Assembly (NCBI GenBank): GCA_024229395.1
Contig: JAAESM010000027.1
Location: forward strand, 62,001 to 126,000
DNA: 64,000 nt
Source: Planctomycetota bacterium
GTDB lineage: Bacteria > Planctomycetota > UBA1135
Direction: 5' to 3'
Shown: in pieces, positions 57,355-64,000 of the stretch
Numbering within the stretch: the stretch's first letter is position 1
Layout of the letters: each line of letters starts with the position of its first letter
Notes under the pieces: model-generated
Told to the model about the DNA's origin: nothing
What the model saw: the letters and a program-made list of their open reading frames with translations, nothing else
Database searches by the model: none
Made by a program: the position numbers and the translations under genes

Positions 57355-59765
57355 CCATCCTGCTTTTCCTCGCTGGCCTTCTGACGCTCGGTTTCTTCGG
57401 TGCCAAGCTCATTGGCTGGACCTGTTGGACCTTCGCATTCCTGCTGTGGTGGGGGTGGCCTACTTGGTTGTTGATCCTGCTGGCGATCCCGGCGGTCATC
57501 TTCAATTGGCCGGCGCTACGTTTGCGCGTGGTGACCACGCCATTGATGCGCTTCATCAAAAAGGCTGGTTTGTTGCCGGTCATCTCGCGCACCGAACGCG
57601 AAGCTTTGGATGCGGGAACGGTTTGGTTTGAGGGCGAGTTGTTCTCCGGCAAACCTGATTTTGCGCGTCTGCAAAAAGAGGCTTACCCGGAACTCTCCGA
57701 AGAAGAGCAAGCTTTCCTGAATGGTCCGGTCGAAGAAGTCTGTCGCATGACCGACGACTGGGAAGTCTTCCAACGCCGTGACTTGTCGCCGGCCTCTTGG
57801 CAGTACCTGAAGGACAACGGTTTCTTTGGCATGATCATTCCCAAGCAGTACGGTGGCTTGGAGTTCTCACCAACGGCAGTCAGCGCTGTGATCGCGAAGT
57901 TGAGTTCGCGTTGTATCCCGCTCGGCATCACTGCCATGTTGCCGAACTCGCTGGGACCAGCGGAGTTGTTGGTCCATTACGGCACCGAGGAACAGAAGAA
58001 CTCGCTGTTGCCACGATTGGCTGCAGGAAAAGAAGTTCCGTGTTTCGCCCTGACCGAGCCGCATGCAGGTTCCGACGCAGGCGGCATCCGCGCCAACGGT
58101 GTGGTGTTCAAGGATGAAGAGGATCGCTTGATGATGCGCTTGAACATGGAGAAGCGTTACATCACCTTGGCTTCGCGGGCTTCCATCCTGGGACTTGCTT
58201 TTAAGCTGAGCGACCCGGATAACCTGCTCGGCCGCGGTGCCGACTTAGGTATCTGTTGTGCATTGGTTCCTGCTGATACGCCGGGCTTGGAATTGGGGCG
58301 TCAGCATGACCCGCTGAACGTGCCCTTCTTCAACTGTCCATTCACTGGCACCGATGTCATCGTGCCTCTGGATTCCTTGATCGGCGGTCCCGAGCGCGTC
58401 GGCCAGGGTTGGCGCATGTTGATGGAGCAGTTGGCTGCAGGTCGCGGCATCATGTTGCCATCGCAAGCGACTGCCGGAGCCAAGATGGCCGCGCGCATCA
58501 CTGGTGCCTACGCCAACGTGCGTAAGCAGTTCGGCCTGTCGATTGGTAAGTTCGAAGGTATCGAAGAGCCAATGGCTCGCATCGGTGGCTTGGCTTATAC
58601 GCTGGAAGCAGCGCGTCGTTTCACTTGTGGCGGCCTTGACGGTGGAGCCAAACCCGCAGTCGCTTCGGCGATCGCCAAGTACTACTTCACCGAGTCGATG
58701 CGCGAAGTAGTCAACGACGCCATGGACATCTGTGGTGGTGCCGGCATCTCACGCGGCCCACGCAACATGCTGGCGCACACTTACTTCGCCGCGCCGATCT
58801 CGATCACGGTGGAAGGCGCCAACATACTCACCCGCACCTTGATGATCTTTGGTCAAGGCGCCATTCGTTGCCATCCATTCGCCGAGAACGAGATCTCGGC
58901 CTTGGAGAAGGGCGACGTCAAAGGCTTCGATTTTGCATTCTTTGGCCATGTCGGCCATGTGGTTCACAACTTGTCCCGCTCGATCGTGTTGTCGATTACG
59001 CGCGGACATGCCGCAAGCATTCCAATCGAAGGTATCACCCGACGTGATTACAAGAAGCTGTCGTGGGCGTCGGCGCGCTTTGCGATTCTGGCCGACATCG
59101 CGATGGCTTCTTATGGCGGCGACCTCAAGCGTAAGGAGATCCTTACTGGGCGCTTCTCGGATGTGTTCTCGTGGATGTACTTGGCTTCGGCAACTCTGCG
59201 TCGCTTCGAAGGCGAAGGCCGCAAGCGCGAAGACTATGCGCTGTTCCGCTGGTCGATGGACAATGCCTTCAACCACATCCAAAAGGCGTTCGAGCAGATC
59301 TACCGTAACTTTGATGCGCCTGGAATAGGTGGTTTGTTGCGCGGTCCGTTGGCGTTGTGGGTTCGCCTGAACCCAATCGGCACTGGCCCGAAGGATAAGG
59401 ATGTGCAGCGCGTGGCACGCATCATGCAGACGCCGGGCTCGCAACGTGAGTTGCTGACTGGCGGCATGTACATCCCACGTGATCCGGAGCAGGCCATGGG
59501 CCGTTTGGAGAAAGCCTTCTTGGCAAGCGTCGCTGCCGATGAAGTCGCCAAGAAGATCAAGGCCGCGATTCGCAAGCGCGAATTGCCGCGTCAACCTGTG
59601 GATACTTTGCTTGAAGAAGCGAAGACTGCTGGCATCATCACTGCCGCCGAGATCGAGGTGGTGCGCAATGCCGAAGAGTTACGCAACGACGCAATCCAGG
59701 TCGATTCCTTCAGTGAAGAGGAATACCACAGCACCGCTCTGGGCGGAGGTTGGGGAGCAGAGTAG
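57351..59765 (+). CDS. fadE: Acyl-CoA dehydrogenase, FadE-type
   Basis: 804 residues, close to E. coli FadE. N-terminal membrane helices (about 1-65) are followed by the dehydrogenase core (about 130-480): FFGMIIPKQYGGLEFSPTAV, LGITAMLPNSLGPAELLVHY, FALTEPHAGSDAGGIRANGV, GQGWRMLMEQLAAGRGIMLP and GLSIGKFEGIEEPMARIGG. The last 300 residues form the DUF1974 tail (RKREDYALFRWSMDNAFNHI). It performs the first step of beta-oxidation at the membrane, passing electrons via ETF. It is coupled to tetR and followed by a hydrolase gene. Confidence 0.93.
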   Translation: MTILLFLAGLLTLGFFGAKLIGWTCWTFAFLLWWGWPTWLLILLAIPAVIFNWPALRLRVVTTPLMRFIKKAGLLPVISRTEREALDAGTVWFEGELFSGKPDFARLQKEAYPELSEEEQAFLNGPVEEVCRMTDDWEVFQRRDLSPASWQYLKDNGFFGMIIPKQYGGLEFSPTAVSAVIAKLSSRCIPLGITAMLPNSLGPAELLVHYGTEEQKNSLLPRLAAGKEVPCFALTEPHAGSDAGGIRANGVVFKDEEDRLMMRLNMEKRYITLASRASILGLAFKLSDPDNLLGRGADLGICCALVPADTPGLELGRQHDPLNVPFFNCPFTGTDVIVPLDSLIGGPERVGQGWRMLMEQLAAGRGIMLPSQATAGAKMAARITGAYANVRKQFGLSIGKFEGIEEPMARIGGLAYTLEAARRFTCGGLDGGAKPAVASAIAKYYFTESMREVVNDAMDICGGAGISRGPRNMLAHTYFAAPISITVEGANILTRTLMIFGQGAIRCHPFAENEISALEKGDVKGFDFAFFGHVGHVVHNLSRSIVLSITRGHAASIPIEGITRRDYKKLSWASARFAILADIAMASYGGDLKRKEILTGRFSDVFSWMYLASATLRRFEGEGRKREDYALFRWSMDNAFNHIQKAFEQIYRNFDAPGIGGLLRGPLALWVRLNPIGTGPKDKDVQRVARIMQTPGSQRELLTGGMYIPRDPEQAMGRLEKAFLASVAADEVAKKIKAAIRKRELPRQPVDTLLEEAKTAGIITAAEIEVVRNAEELRNDAIQVDSFSEEEYHSTALGGGWGAE

Positions 59766-59779
59766 TGACGACGGGTGGC

Positions 59780-60802
59780 ATGGAGACTCGCAGCTTCGCG
59801 CCGTTCTATCCGCATCCCTTGCTGCGTGATCGTCACGTCATGACGATCGCCGGCGCCAAGTTGCCGCGCCCGATGAAGCTCTTCGTCGAGGTCGGCGAGG
59901 ACCTGTGGTTGGACGTTGATGAAGAGACGCGCATCCGCAGCGAGGTCCATTGGCAACCGCGCCATGACGCGCCAGTCATGATCCTGGTGCATGGACTCTC
60001 TGGTTCTTCCATGTCGCCGTACATGATTGGTACCGCGCAGAAGGCTTTCGACGCCGGCTGGTCGGTGGTGCGCTTGAATATGCGCAACTGCGGTGGCACC
60101 GAATTCGCCACGCCCACCTTGTACAGCGCACACCTCACCGAAGACTTGCGCACCGTCATCGATTGGGTGTTGCGCACGCGTGCCGTCAGCCCGATCTGCC
60201 TTGCCGGCTTCTCGCTCGGTGGTTCGGTCTTGCTCCACACCGTTGCCGAATACGGTGCCTGCCCGCCACCGCAAATACGCGCCGTGGCCACTTGCTCTAC
60301 GCCGTTGAACCTAGTGGCCAGCACCGCCGAACTGCACACCGGCGTGATGAACCGCTTCTACATGAAGTTGTTCCTGGATGGTTTCGTGCGTTCGATGCGC
60401 AACAAGGCGCAGGAATATCCCGAGCTTTATCCTTACGACGCCAGCCGCGGCTATCGAGATTTCTACGCCTTCGATTCACAATGGACCGCGCCGGCTTTCG
60501 GCTTCAAGGACGCCAATGAGTATTACGAGAAGGCAAGCGCTTGCCGGGTCTTGCCGGATGTCGCCGTGCCAGGGCTCTTGATCCACGCTGAGGATGATCC
60601 CTTCGTGCCCTATAACGAGAAGTCGATGGAGGCGATCAAGAACAGCCCGCGTATGCGATTGCTGATGACCAAATACGGCGGCCATAACGGTTTCTTCGCA
60701 GCCACGGCCGCCAAGACGGAATATTGGCAGGATCTCGACCGCTGGTGGGCGGAAAACCGCATCGTCGAATATTTCACCGGCATCATCGAAGAAGAGGAAT
60801 AG
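59780..60802 (+). CDS. YheT-family alpha/beta hydrolase
   Basis: 340 residues from ATG 59780; GTG 59765, overlapping the fadE stop, is an alternative start. FYPHPLLRDRHVMTIAGAKL at the N-terminus, MILVHGLSGSSMSPYMIGTA, VVRLNMRNCGGTEFATPTLY and the nucleophile elbow ICLAGFSLGGSVLLHTVAEY match the YheT/ABHD1-3 family. LIHAEDDPFVPY and KYGGHNGF give Asp and His. It probably hydrolyses acyl or phospholipid esters, releasing fatty acids for the enzymes encoded next to it. It ends the tetR-fadE-hydrolase operon. Confidence 0.87.
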   Translation: METRSFAPFYPHPLLRDRHVMTIAGAKLPRPMKLFVEVGEDLWLDVDEETRIRSEVHWQPRHDAPVMILVHGLSGSSMSPYMIGTAQKAFDAGWSVVRLNMRNCGGTEFATPTLYSAHLTEDLRTVIDWVLRTRAVSPICLAGFSLGGSVLLHTVAEYGACPPPQIRAVATCSTPLNLVASTAELHTGVMNRFYMKLFLDGFVRSMRNKAQEYPELYPYDASRGYRDFYAFDSQWTAPAFGFKDANEYYEKASACRVLPDVAVPGLLIHAEDDPFVPYNEKSMEAIKNSPRMRLLMTKYGGHNGFFAATAAKTEYWQDLDRWWAENRIVEYFTGIIEEEE

Positions 60803-60804
60803 GA

Positions 60805-60836
60805 AAAGCCGCGCGACGTCGGGACGTCTCGCGGCT
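60805..60836 (-). terminator. Bidirectional-looking terminator between the YheT hydrolase and M13 peptidase genes
   Basis: AAGCCGCG pairs with CGCGGCTT with an inner GACGT/ACGTC pairing. On the minus strand it is followed by TTTTCC, so it mainly ends the convergent peptidase gene. Confidence 0.65.
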
Positions 60837-60872
60837 TGAGTACTCTGACAAGCAGAGCGATATTGGTGGTGC

Positions 60873-62900
60873 TTACCAGATCGATGCGCGATCCGATGCC
60901 TCGCGGATCATCGCTGCGTCGGAAGTCAGACCAAAAGCCTCGGCGAACTCAGGCAAGTTGCCAAGTGGACCATTGGCGCGGAACTTCTCTGGTGAGTGCG
61001 GGTCGGTGTTGACCTGCAGCTTCAAGGATTCATCGCGCGAGTTCTGACGCCAGGAACGAGCCCAAGCGGTGAAGAACTGTTGCGCTGGCGTGAGTCCGTC
61101 CACATCCGCAAGGCCGCCCATCATCTCGGAGCGCATCTGGAAGGCAGCGAAAGCCATCTTCAAGCCACCAAGGTCTGCGATGTTCTCGCCCAAAGTCAGC
61201 TCGCCGTTGACGTAGAGGTCATCGACCACCAGGTAGTTGTTGAACTGCTCGACCAAGACTGCAGCGCGCTTCTCGAACTCGGCGCGGTCCTCATCGGTCC
61301 ACCAGTTGCTCATATTGCCTTGCGCATCGAACTGGCTACCCATGTCATCGAAACCGTGGGTGATCTCGTGACCGATGATGGCACCCATCGAACCGTAGTT
61401 CTCAGCAAGGCTCTGCTCCAGACCAAAGAACGGCGGCTGCAGGATTGCTGCAGGGAAGACGATCTCGTTGTGTAGTGGGTGGTAGTAAGCGTTGACGGTC
61501 TGCGGCGACATGCCCCACTCATTCTTGTCCACCGGCTTGCCGATCTTGGCGAGGTTGAAGCGGTTGTTGAACTCGCGTGCGATCAACACGTTTTCCAACC
61601 ACGAATCACCGGACAAATCGAGCATGGAGTAGTCACGCCATTCATCCGGGTAGCCGATTTTCACGTTGAAGGCACTGAGTTTCTCCAAAGCCTTGACCTT
61701 GGTGGTGTCGGTCATCCAATCCAGCTCATCGATGCCTACTCGATAGGCGGCGAGCAGGTCTTTGACCATGGTTTCGGCCAGTGTCTTGGCTTCGGGGCTG
61801 AAGGTCTGGGCAACGAATGCTTGGCCAAGGCCTTCACCCATGGCGCCGTTGACTGAGCCCAGCACGCGTTCCCAACGCTCGCGGTTGGCCGGAGTTCCGG
61901 ACAGCTTGCGGCTGAAGAAATCGAAGTCCTCATCGACGAAAGCGCTTGCCATATATGGGGCACTGGTGGTCAGCAGGTGCCAACTCATGTACGTCTTCCA
62001 GTCTTCCATGGTGACCTCGGCGAGTAGACCGTCCAGGGCTTCGAAGTAGCCTGGGCCGACCAAGTTGACGAACTCCTGTTGATCCACACCGATTGCGCCG
62101 AAGTAGGTCGCCCAATCGAAACCAGGAATGATTTCCATGGTCATCTCGCTGGCCGTGATCTTGTTGGCCAGCACCGCTGGGTTGCGATACTCCAAAGCAC
62201 CCAAGGTGTGTTCAGCAAGCTTGAGCTCCAGAGCCATCACGCGTTCGGCGGCATTCTGTGCGTCGGCACCTGAGTGGCCGAGCAGCTCGAACATATTGGC
62301 CATGTGTGCCACGTACTGTTCACGCAAGAGCTCGGATTCCTCGTCGTCGCGGAAGTAGTAAGCCTTCTCCGGCAGACCCAAGCCATCGGGCGCGATGAAG
62401 GTCATGCTCATGGTGCTGTCACTGAAGTCCGCCTCTGCGCCAAGGCCGAACATCACGTTGACATTGATCAGGTGCAAGTGACCGACCATCTTTGCGAAAC
62501 TCTCGCGGCTATTCATCAAGTTGATGCGCTCGAGCAGCGGACGAATCGCCTTGGTGCCTTGCGCTTCGGCGCCATCTGCATCCATGCCGGTGGCCCACAT
62601 GCGACCGAGTTGGCGGTCGAGGTGGGAAGTGCCTGGATCCTGGCGGTGATCAGCGGCATCGAGCAGGATCTGATGCAAGACATCCTTGTTGCCATCGTTG
62701 ATCTGATGGAAGACGCCGTAGGAACCGTAGGCCTCAGGGATTGGGTTGGCGTCGAGCCAGTCCTGGTTCACATAGGAGTAGAAGTCCTGGCCAAGGCCGC
62801 TTTCGCAACCATTGCAACACTCGTCCTTTGTTTCTGGTGCAGCGCACGCGGTCAGGACAAGAAGGGCCAGGGGGATGGAGGTACGCAAGGCGAGCTTCAT
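60873..62900 (-). CDS. M13-family (neprilysin/PepO-like) zinc metallopeptidase, lipoprotein
   Basis: 675 residues from ATG 62900, with a lipoprotein signal ending LTAC and then a CCNGC cluster. QDFYSYVNQDWLDANPIPEA begins the M13 domain. Zinc ligands are in AIIGHEITHGFDDMGSQFDA (HExxH as HEITH) and LGENIADLGGLKMAFAAFQM (ExxxD). NAYYHPLHNEIVFPAAIL is the substrate-binding motif. The C-terminus ARSWRQNSRDESLKLQVNTD and GPLGNLPEFAEAFG is complete. It cleaves oligopeptides in the periplasm. An earlier in-frame start (62924) would lengthen the signal unusually. Confidence 0.92.
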   Translation of the reverse strand: MKLALRTSIPLALLVLTACAAPETKDECCNGCESGLGQDFYSYVNQDWLDANPIPEAYGSYGVFHQINDGNKDVLHQILLDAADHRQDPGTSHLDRQLGRMWATGMDADGAEAQGTKAIRPLLERINLMNSRESFAKMVGHLHLINVNVMFGLGAEADFSDSTMSMTFIAPDGLGLPEKAYYFRDDEESELLREQYVAHMANMFELLGHSGADAQNAAERVMALELKLAEHTLGALEYRNPAVLANKITASEMTMEIIPGFDWATYFGAIGVDQQEFVNLVGPGYFEALDGLLAEVTMEDWKTYMSWHLLTTSAPYMASAFVDEDFDFFSRKLSGTPANRERWERVLGSVNGAMGEGLGQAFVAQTFSPEAKTLAETMVKDLLAAYRVGIDELDWMTDTTKVKALEKLSAFNVKIGYPDEWRDYSMLDLSGDSWLENVLIAREFNNRFNLAKIGKPVDKNEWGMSPQTVNAYYHPLHNEIVFPAAILQPPFFGLEQSLAENYGSMGAIIGHEITHGFDDMGSQFDAQGNMSNWWTDEDRAEFEKRAAVLVEQFNNYLVVDDLYVNGELTLGENIADLGGLKMAFAAFQMRSEMMGGLADVDGLTPAQQFFTAWARSWRQNSRDESLKLQVNTDPHSPEKFRANGPLGNLPEFAEAFGLTSDAAMIREASDRASIW

Positions 62901-62980
62901 GGGCCGAGATTCTAACAATCCCATGAAAAGCCGCGATGGAAAGCGGCCTCAAGAAACACCCCCTGAAGTCCGATATTGAG

Positions 62981-64000
62981 ATGACTTCGCCATCCCTGCA
63001 CATCCAATTTATGAACCCAGCAACTCAAACGAGCCAAGATTATTTGGCTTCCTTACGCAGCGCCGTATGCAGCGTGGAGGATTCCAACTTATGCTTCGAG
63101 CTTGGTAAGAAGCTGGCTGAGGCGGGCACGGAGGTCGAGAGCCTGGAGTATCAACACAACCAGGCCGTAGAACAGCTACGTCTGGAACAAGGCGGACTTT
63201 TGGAGGTCGAGCAAGAACGTGCTTGCCTGCGTTTTCAGGTGCGCACTTTGTTGGCTTTTGCCGACATCCTCCAGGAAGACTGGCGTCAGAACTTGGGGAT
63301 CGAATCTCGCGAGCAGTTGGAACTGTTACGCGACACCGCCGGGATCGGCACTTGGTCGTGGGATCTTCGGACCCGCGCCTTTCAGGCCGATCAGCGTTTC
63401 CATTTGCTGCATGGTTCGGCCTACTGGGGGCCGGTTGCCGATCGAGAAGATCAGCTTCGACGCCTGCATCCGGCCGACGTCGAGCGCGTCGCCAAGGAAA
63501 CCTTGAGTTTGTTGGTGGATGATGAACCGTTGTCGGTGGACTATCGGATCCTGCATCCTGATCGCACTTGCACCCATGTCAGCCTGCGCGCCAATCTTGT
63601 GCGCGACGCGGATGGAGTACCGCAACGCCTATTCGGTGTGTGCTTGGACATCACCGAGAACTGTCGCGTGCATCAAGAGCTCGAGGAACTGTCGCGTTCC
63701 GACCCCTTGACCGGCGTCTTGAACCGCCGCGGCCTGACCTCTTCCTTGGAAGGGGAAGTGGAGCGCCGACGCAAGTCCGGCAATGAGATGCAGGCCTTGT
63801 TCATCGACTTGGATGACTTCAAGCGCATCAACGATGTCTATGGCCATTCCGTCGGCGACGTCACCCTGCAACTGGTCTCGCAGTTGTTGCGCAGTTCGGT
63901 GCGCAGCACGGACTACGTGGCTCGCATCGGCGGCGACGAGTTCCTGGTGATCCTGCCGAACACCACGCATTCCGAAGCCATGCCGATCGCGCGCAAGATC
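62981..64000 (+). CDS. PAS-GGDEF diguanylate cyclase, 3' end beyond window
   Basis: 340 codons are open to the window edge. Starts are ATG 62981 or ATG 63011 in the same frame. A helical N-terminus with coiled-coil character (about 20-85; KKLAEAGTEVESLEYQHNQA) leads to a PAS_3-like domain (about 115-225; RDTAGIGTWSWDLRTRAFQA, RLHPADVERVAKE, VDYRILHPDRT). The GGDEF domain begins ELSRSDPLTGVLNRRGLTSS, continues with FIDLDDFKRINDVYGHSVGD, and shows the active-site RIGGDEFLVILP. It should make cyclic-di-GMP in response to an unknown signal sensed by the PAS domain. The last 40-60 residues of the cyclase, and possibly an EAL domain, lie outside. Confidence 0.87.
   Translation, partial: MTSPSLHIQFMNPATQTSQDYLASLRSAVCSVEDSNLCFELGKKLAEAGTEVESLEYQHNQAVEQLRLEQGGLLEVEQERACLRFQVRTLLAFADILQEDWRQNLGIESREQLELLRDTAGIGTWSWDLRTRAFQADQRFHLLHGSAYWGPVADREDQLRRLHPADVERVAKETLSLLVDDEPLSVDYRILHPDRTCTHVSLRANLVRDADGVPQRLFGVCLDITENCRVHQELEELSRSDPLTGVLNRRGLTSSLEGEVERRRKSGNEMQALFIDLDDFKRINDVYGHSVGDVTLQLVSQLLRSSVRSTDYVARIGGDEFLVILPNTTHSEAMPIARKI

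Noticed and set aside
1-64000. Insertion sequences, integrases, phage genes, CRISPR arrays, tRNA or rRNA genes
   Set aside because: No transposase or integrase motifs, no regularly spaced repeats and no tRNA-like cloverleaf were noticed in the small intergenic gaps; a dedicated scan was not possible.

Overview
The window looks like a chromosomal segment of a Gram-negative, heterotrophic member of the Planctomycetota. The clearest sign is a set of secreted proteins (13726-15345, 16235-18307, 18338-20443, 44017-45462, 48292-49257) that share a glycine/alanine-rich beta-type C-terminal domain I associate with that phylum. Many short lipoproteins, a sulfatase and a PknB-type kinase relic fit. An LPS-heptose gene (hldD), a CusCBA-type tripartite pump and outer-membrane proteins show a two-membrane envelope. 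No phage, transposon, CRISPR array, tRNA or rRNA was seen. Coding density is high and no gene-free stretch exceeds about 260 bases.

Layout. 1-4893 (minus): a translationally coupled ferredoxin operon with KorA, KorB, an unrecognised 333-residue protein, a stand-alone RnfB-like iron-sulfur protein and the start of a pyruvate-type oxidoreductase. 5096-12595: lipoproteins, a sulfatase, an SGNH-like protein, class I fumarase and a C25/gingipain-like protein. 12611-13704: two decayed genes, an AlkD-like glycosylase (minus) and a DUF3052-like protein (plus). 13726-20443: a secreted propeller-like protein, a GGQ release-factor-like protein and two tandem S8 proteases with P domains. 20478-27443: FadD, an HSDL2-like reductase, a ClC channel with CBS and TrkA-C domains, PlsC, SUI1 and HldD. 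27506-32530: a HipBA pair and surface-sugar genes. 32557-40590 (minus): a metal-efflux operon with a Cys-rich first gene and an acetolactate-decarboxylase-like lipoprotein as last gene. 40684-49257: kinase relic, M14 peptidase, an outer-membrane protein coupled to a candidate selenoprotein, a GH18/AA10 chitin pair whose AA10 gene is broken, surface-sugar genes and a secreted protein. 49341-53137: receiver relic, L-2-hydroxyglutarate oxidase, then an ECF sigma/anti-sigma module with two duplicated 53-residue membrane proteins and a DUF6249-like protein. 53187-60802: a fad cluster (fadJ, fadI | tetR, fadE, hydrolase) around one palindromic operator. The end holds an M13 peptidase and a truncated PAS-GGDEF protein.

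Two observations stand out. (1) At 43494-44003 a single reading frame is interrupted only by two TGA codons one codon apart, at the place where a heavy-metal-associated domain would carry its CxxC. A hairpin follows whose geometry matches a bacterial SECIS element, so I propose a Sec-x-Sec lipoprotein co-transcribed with an outer-membrane protein. (2) The motif GCAACC-N16-GGTC occurs three times around the ECF sigma gene: on the minus strand for the sigma gene itself, and on the plus strand for a duplicated micro-protein and for the DUF6249-like gene. This suggests a self-contained, autoregulated envelope module. Both claims rest on reading the sequence only; no search was run.
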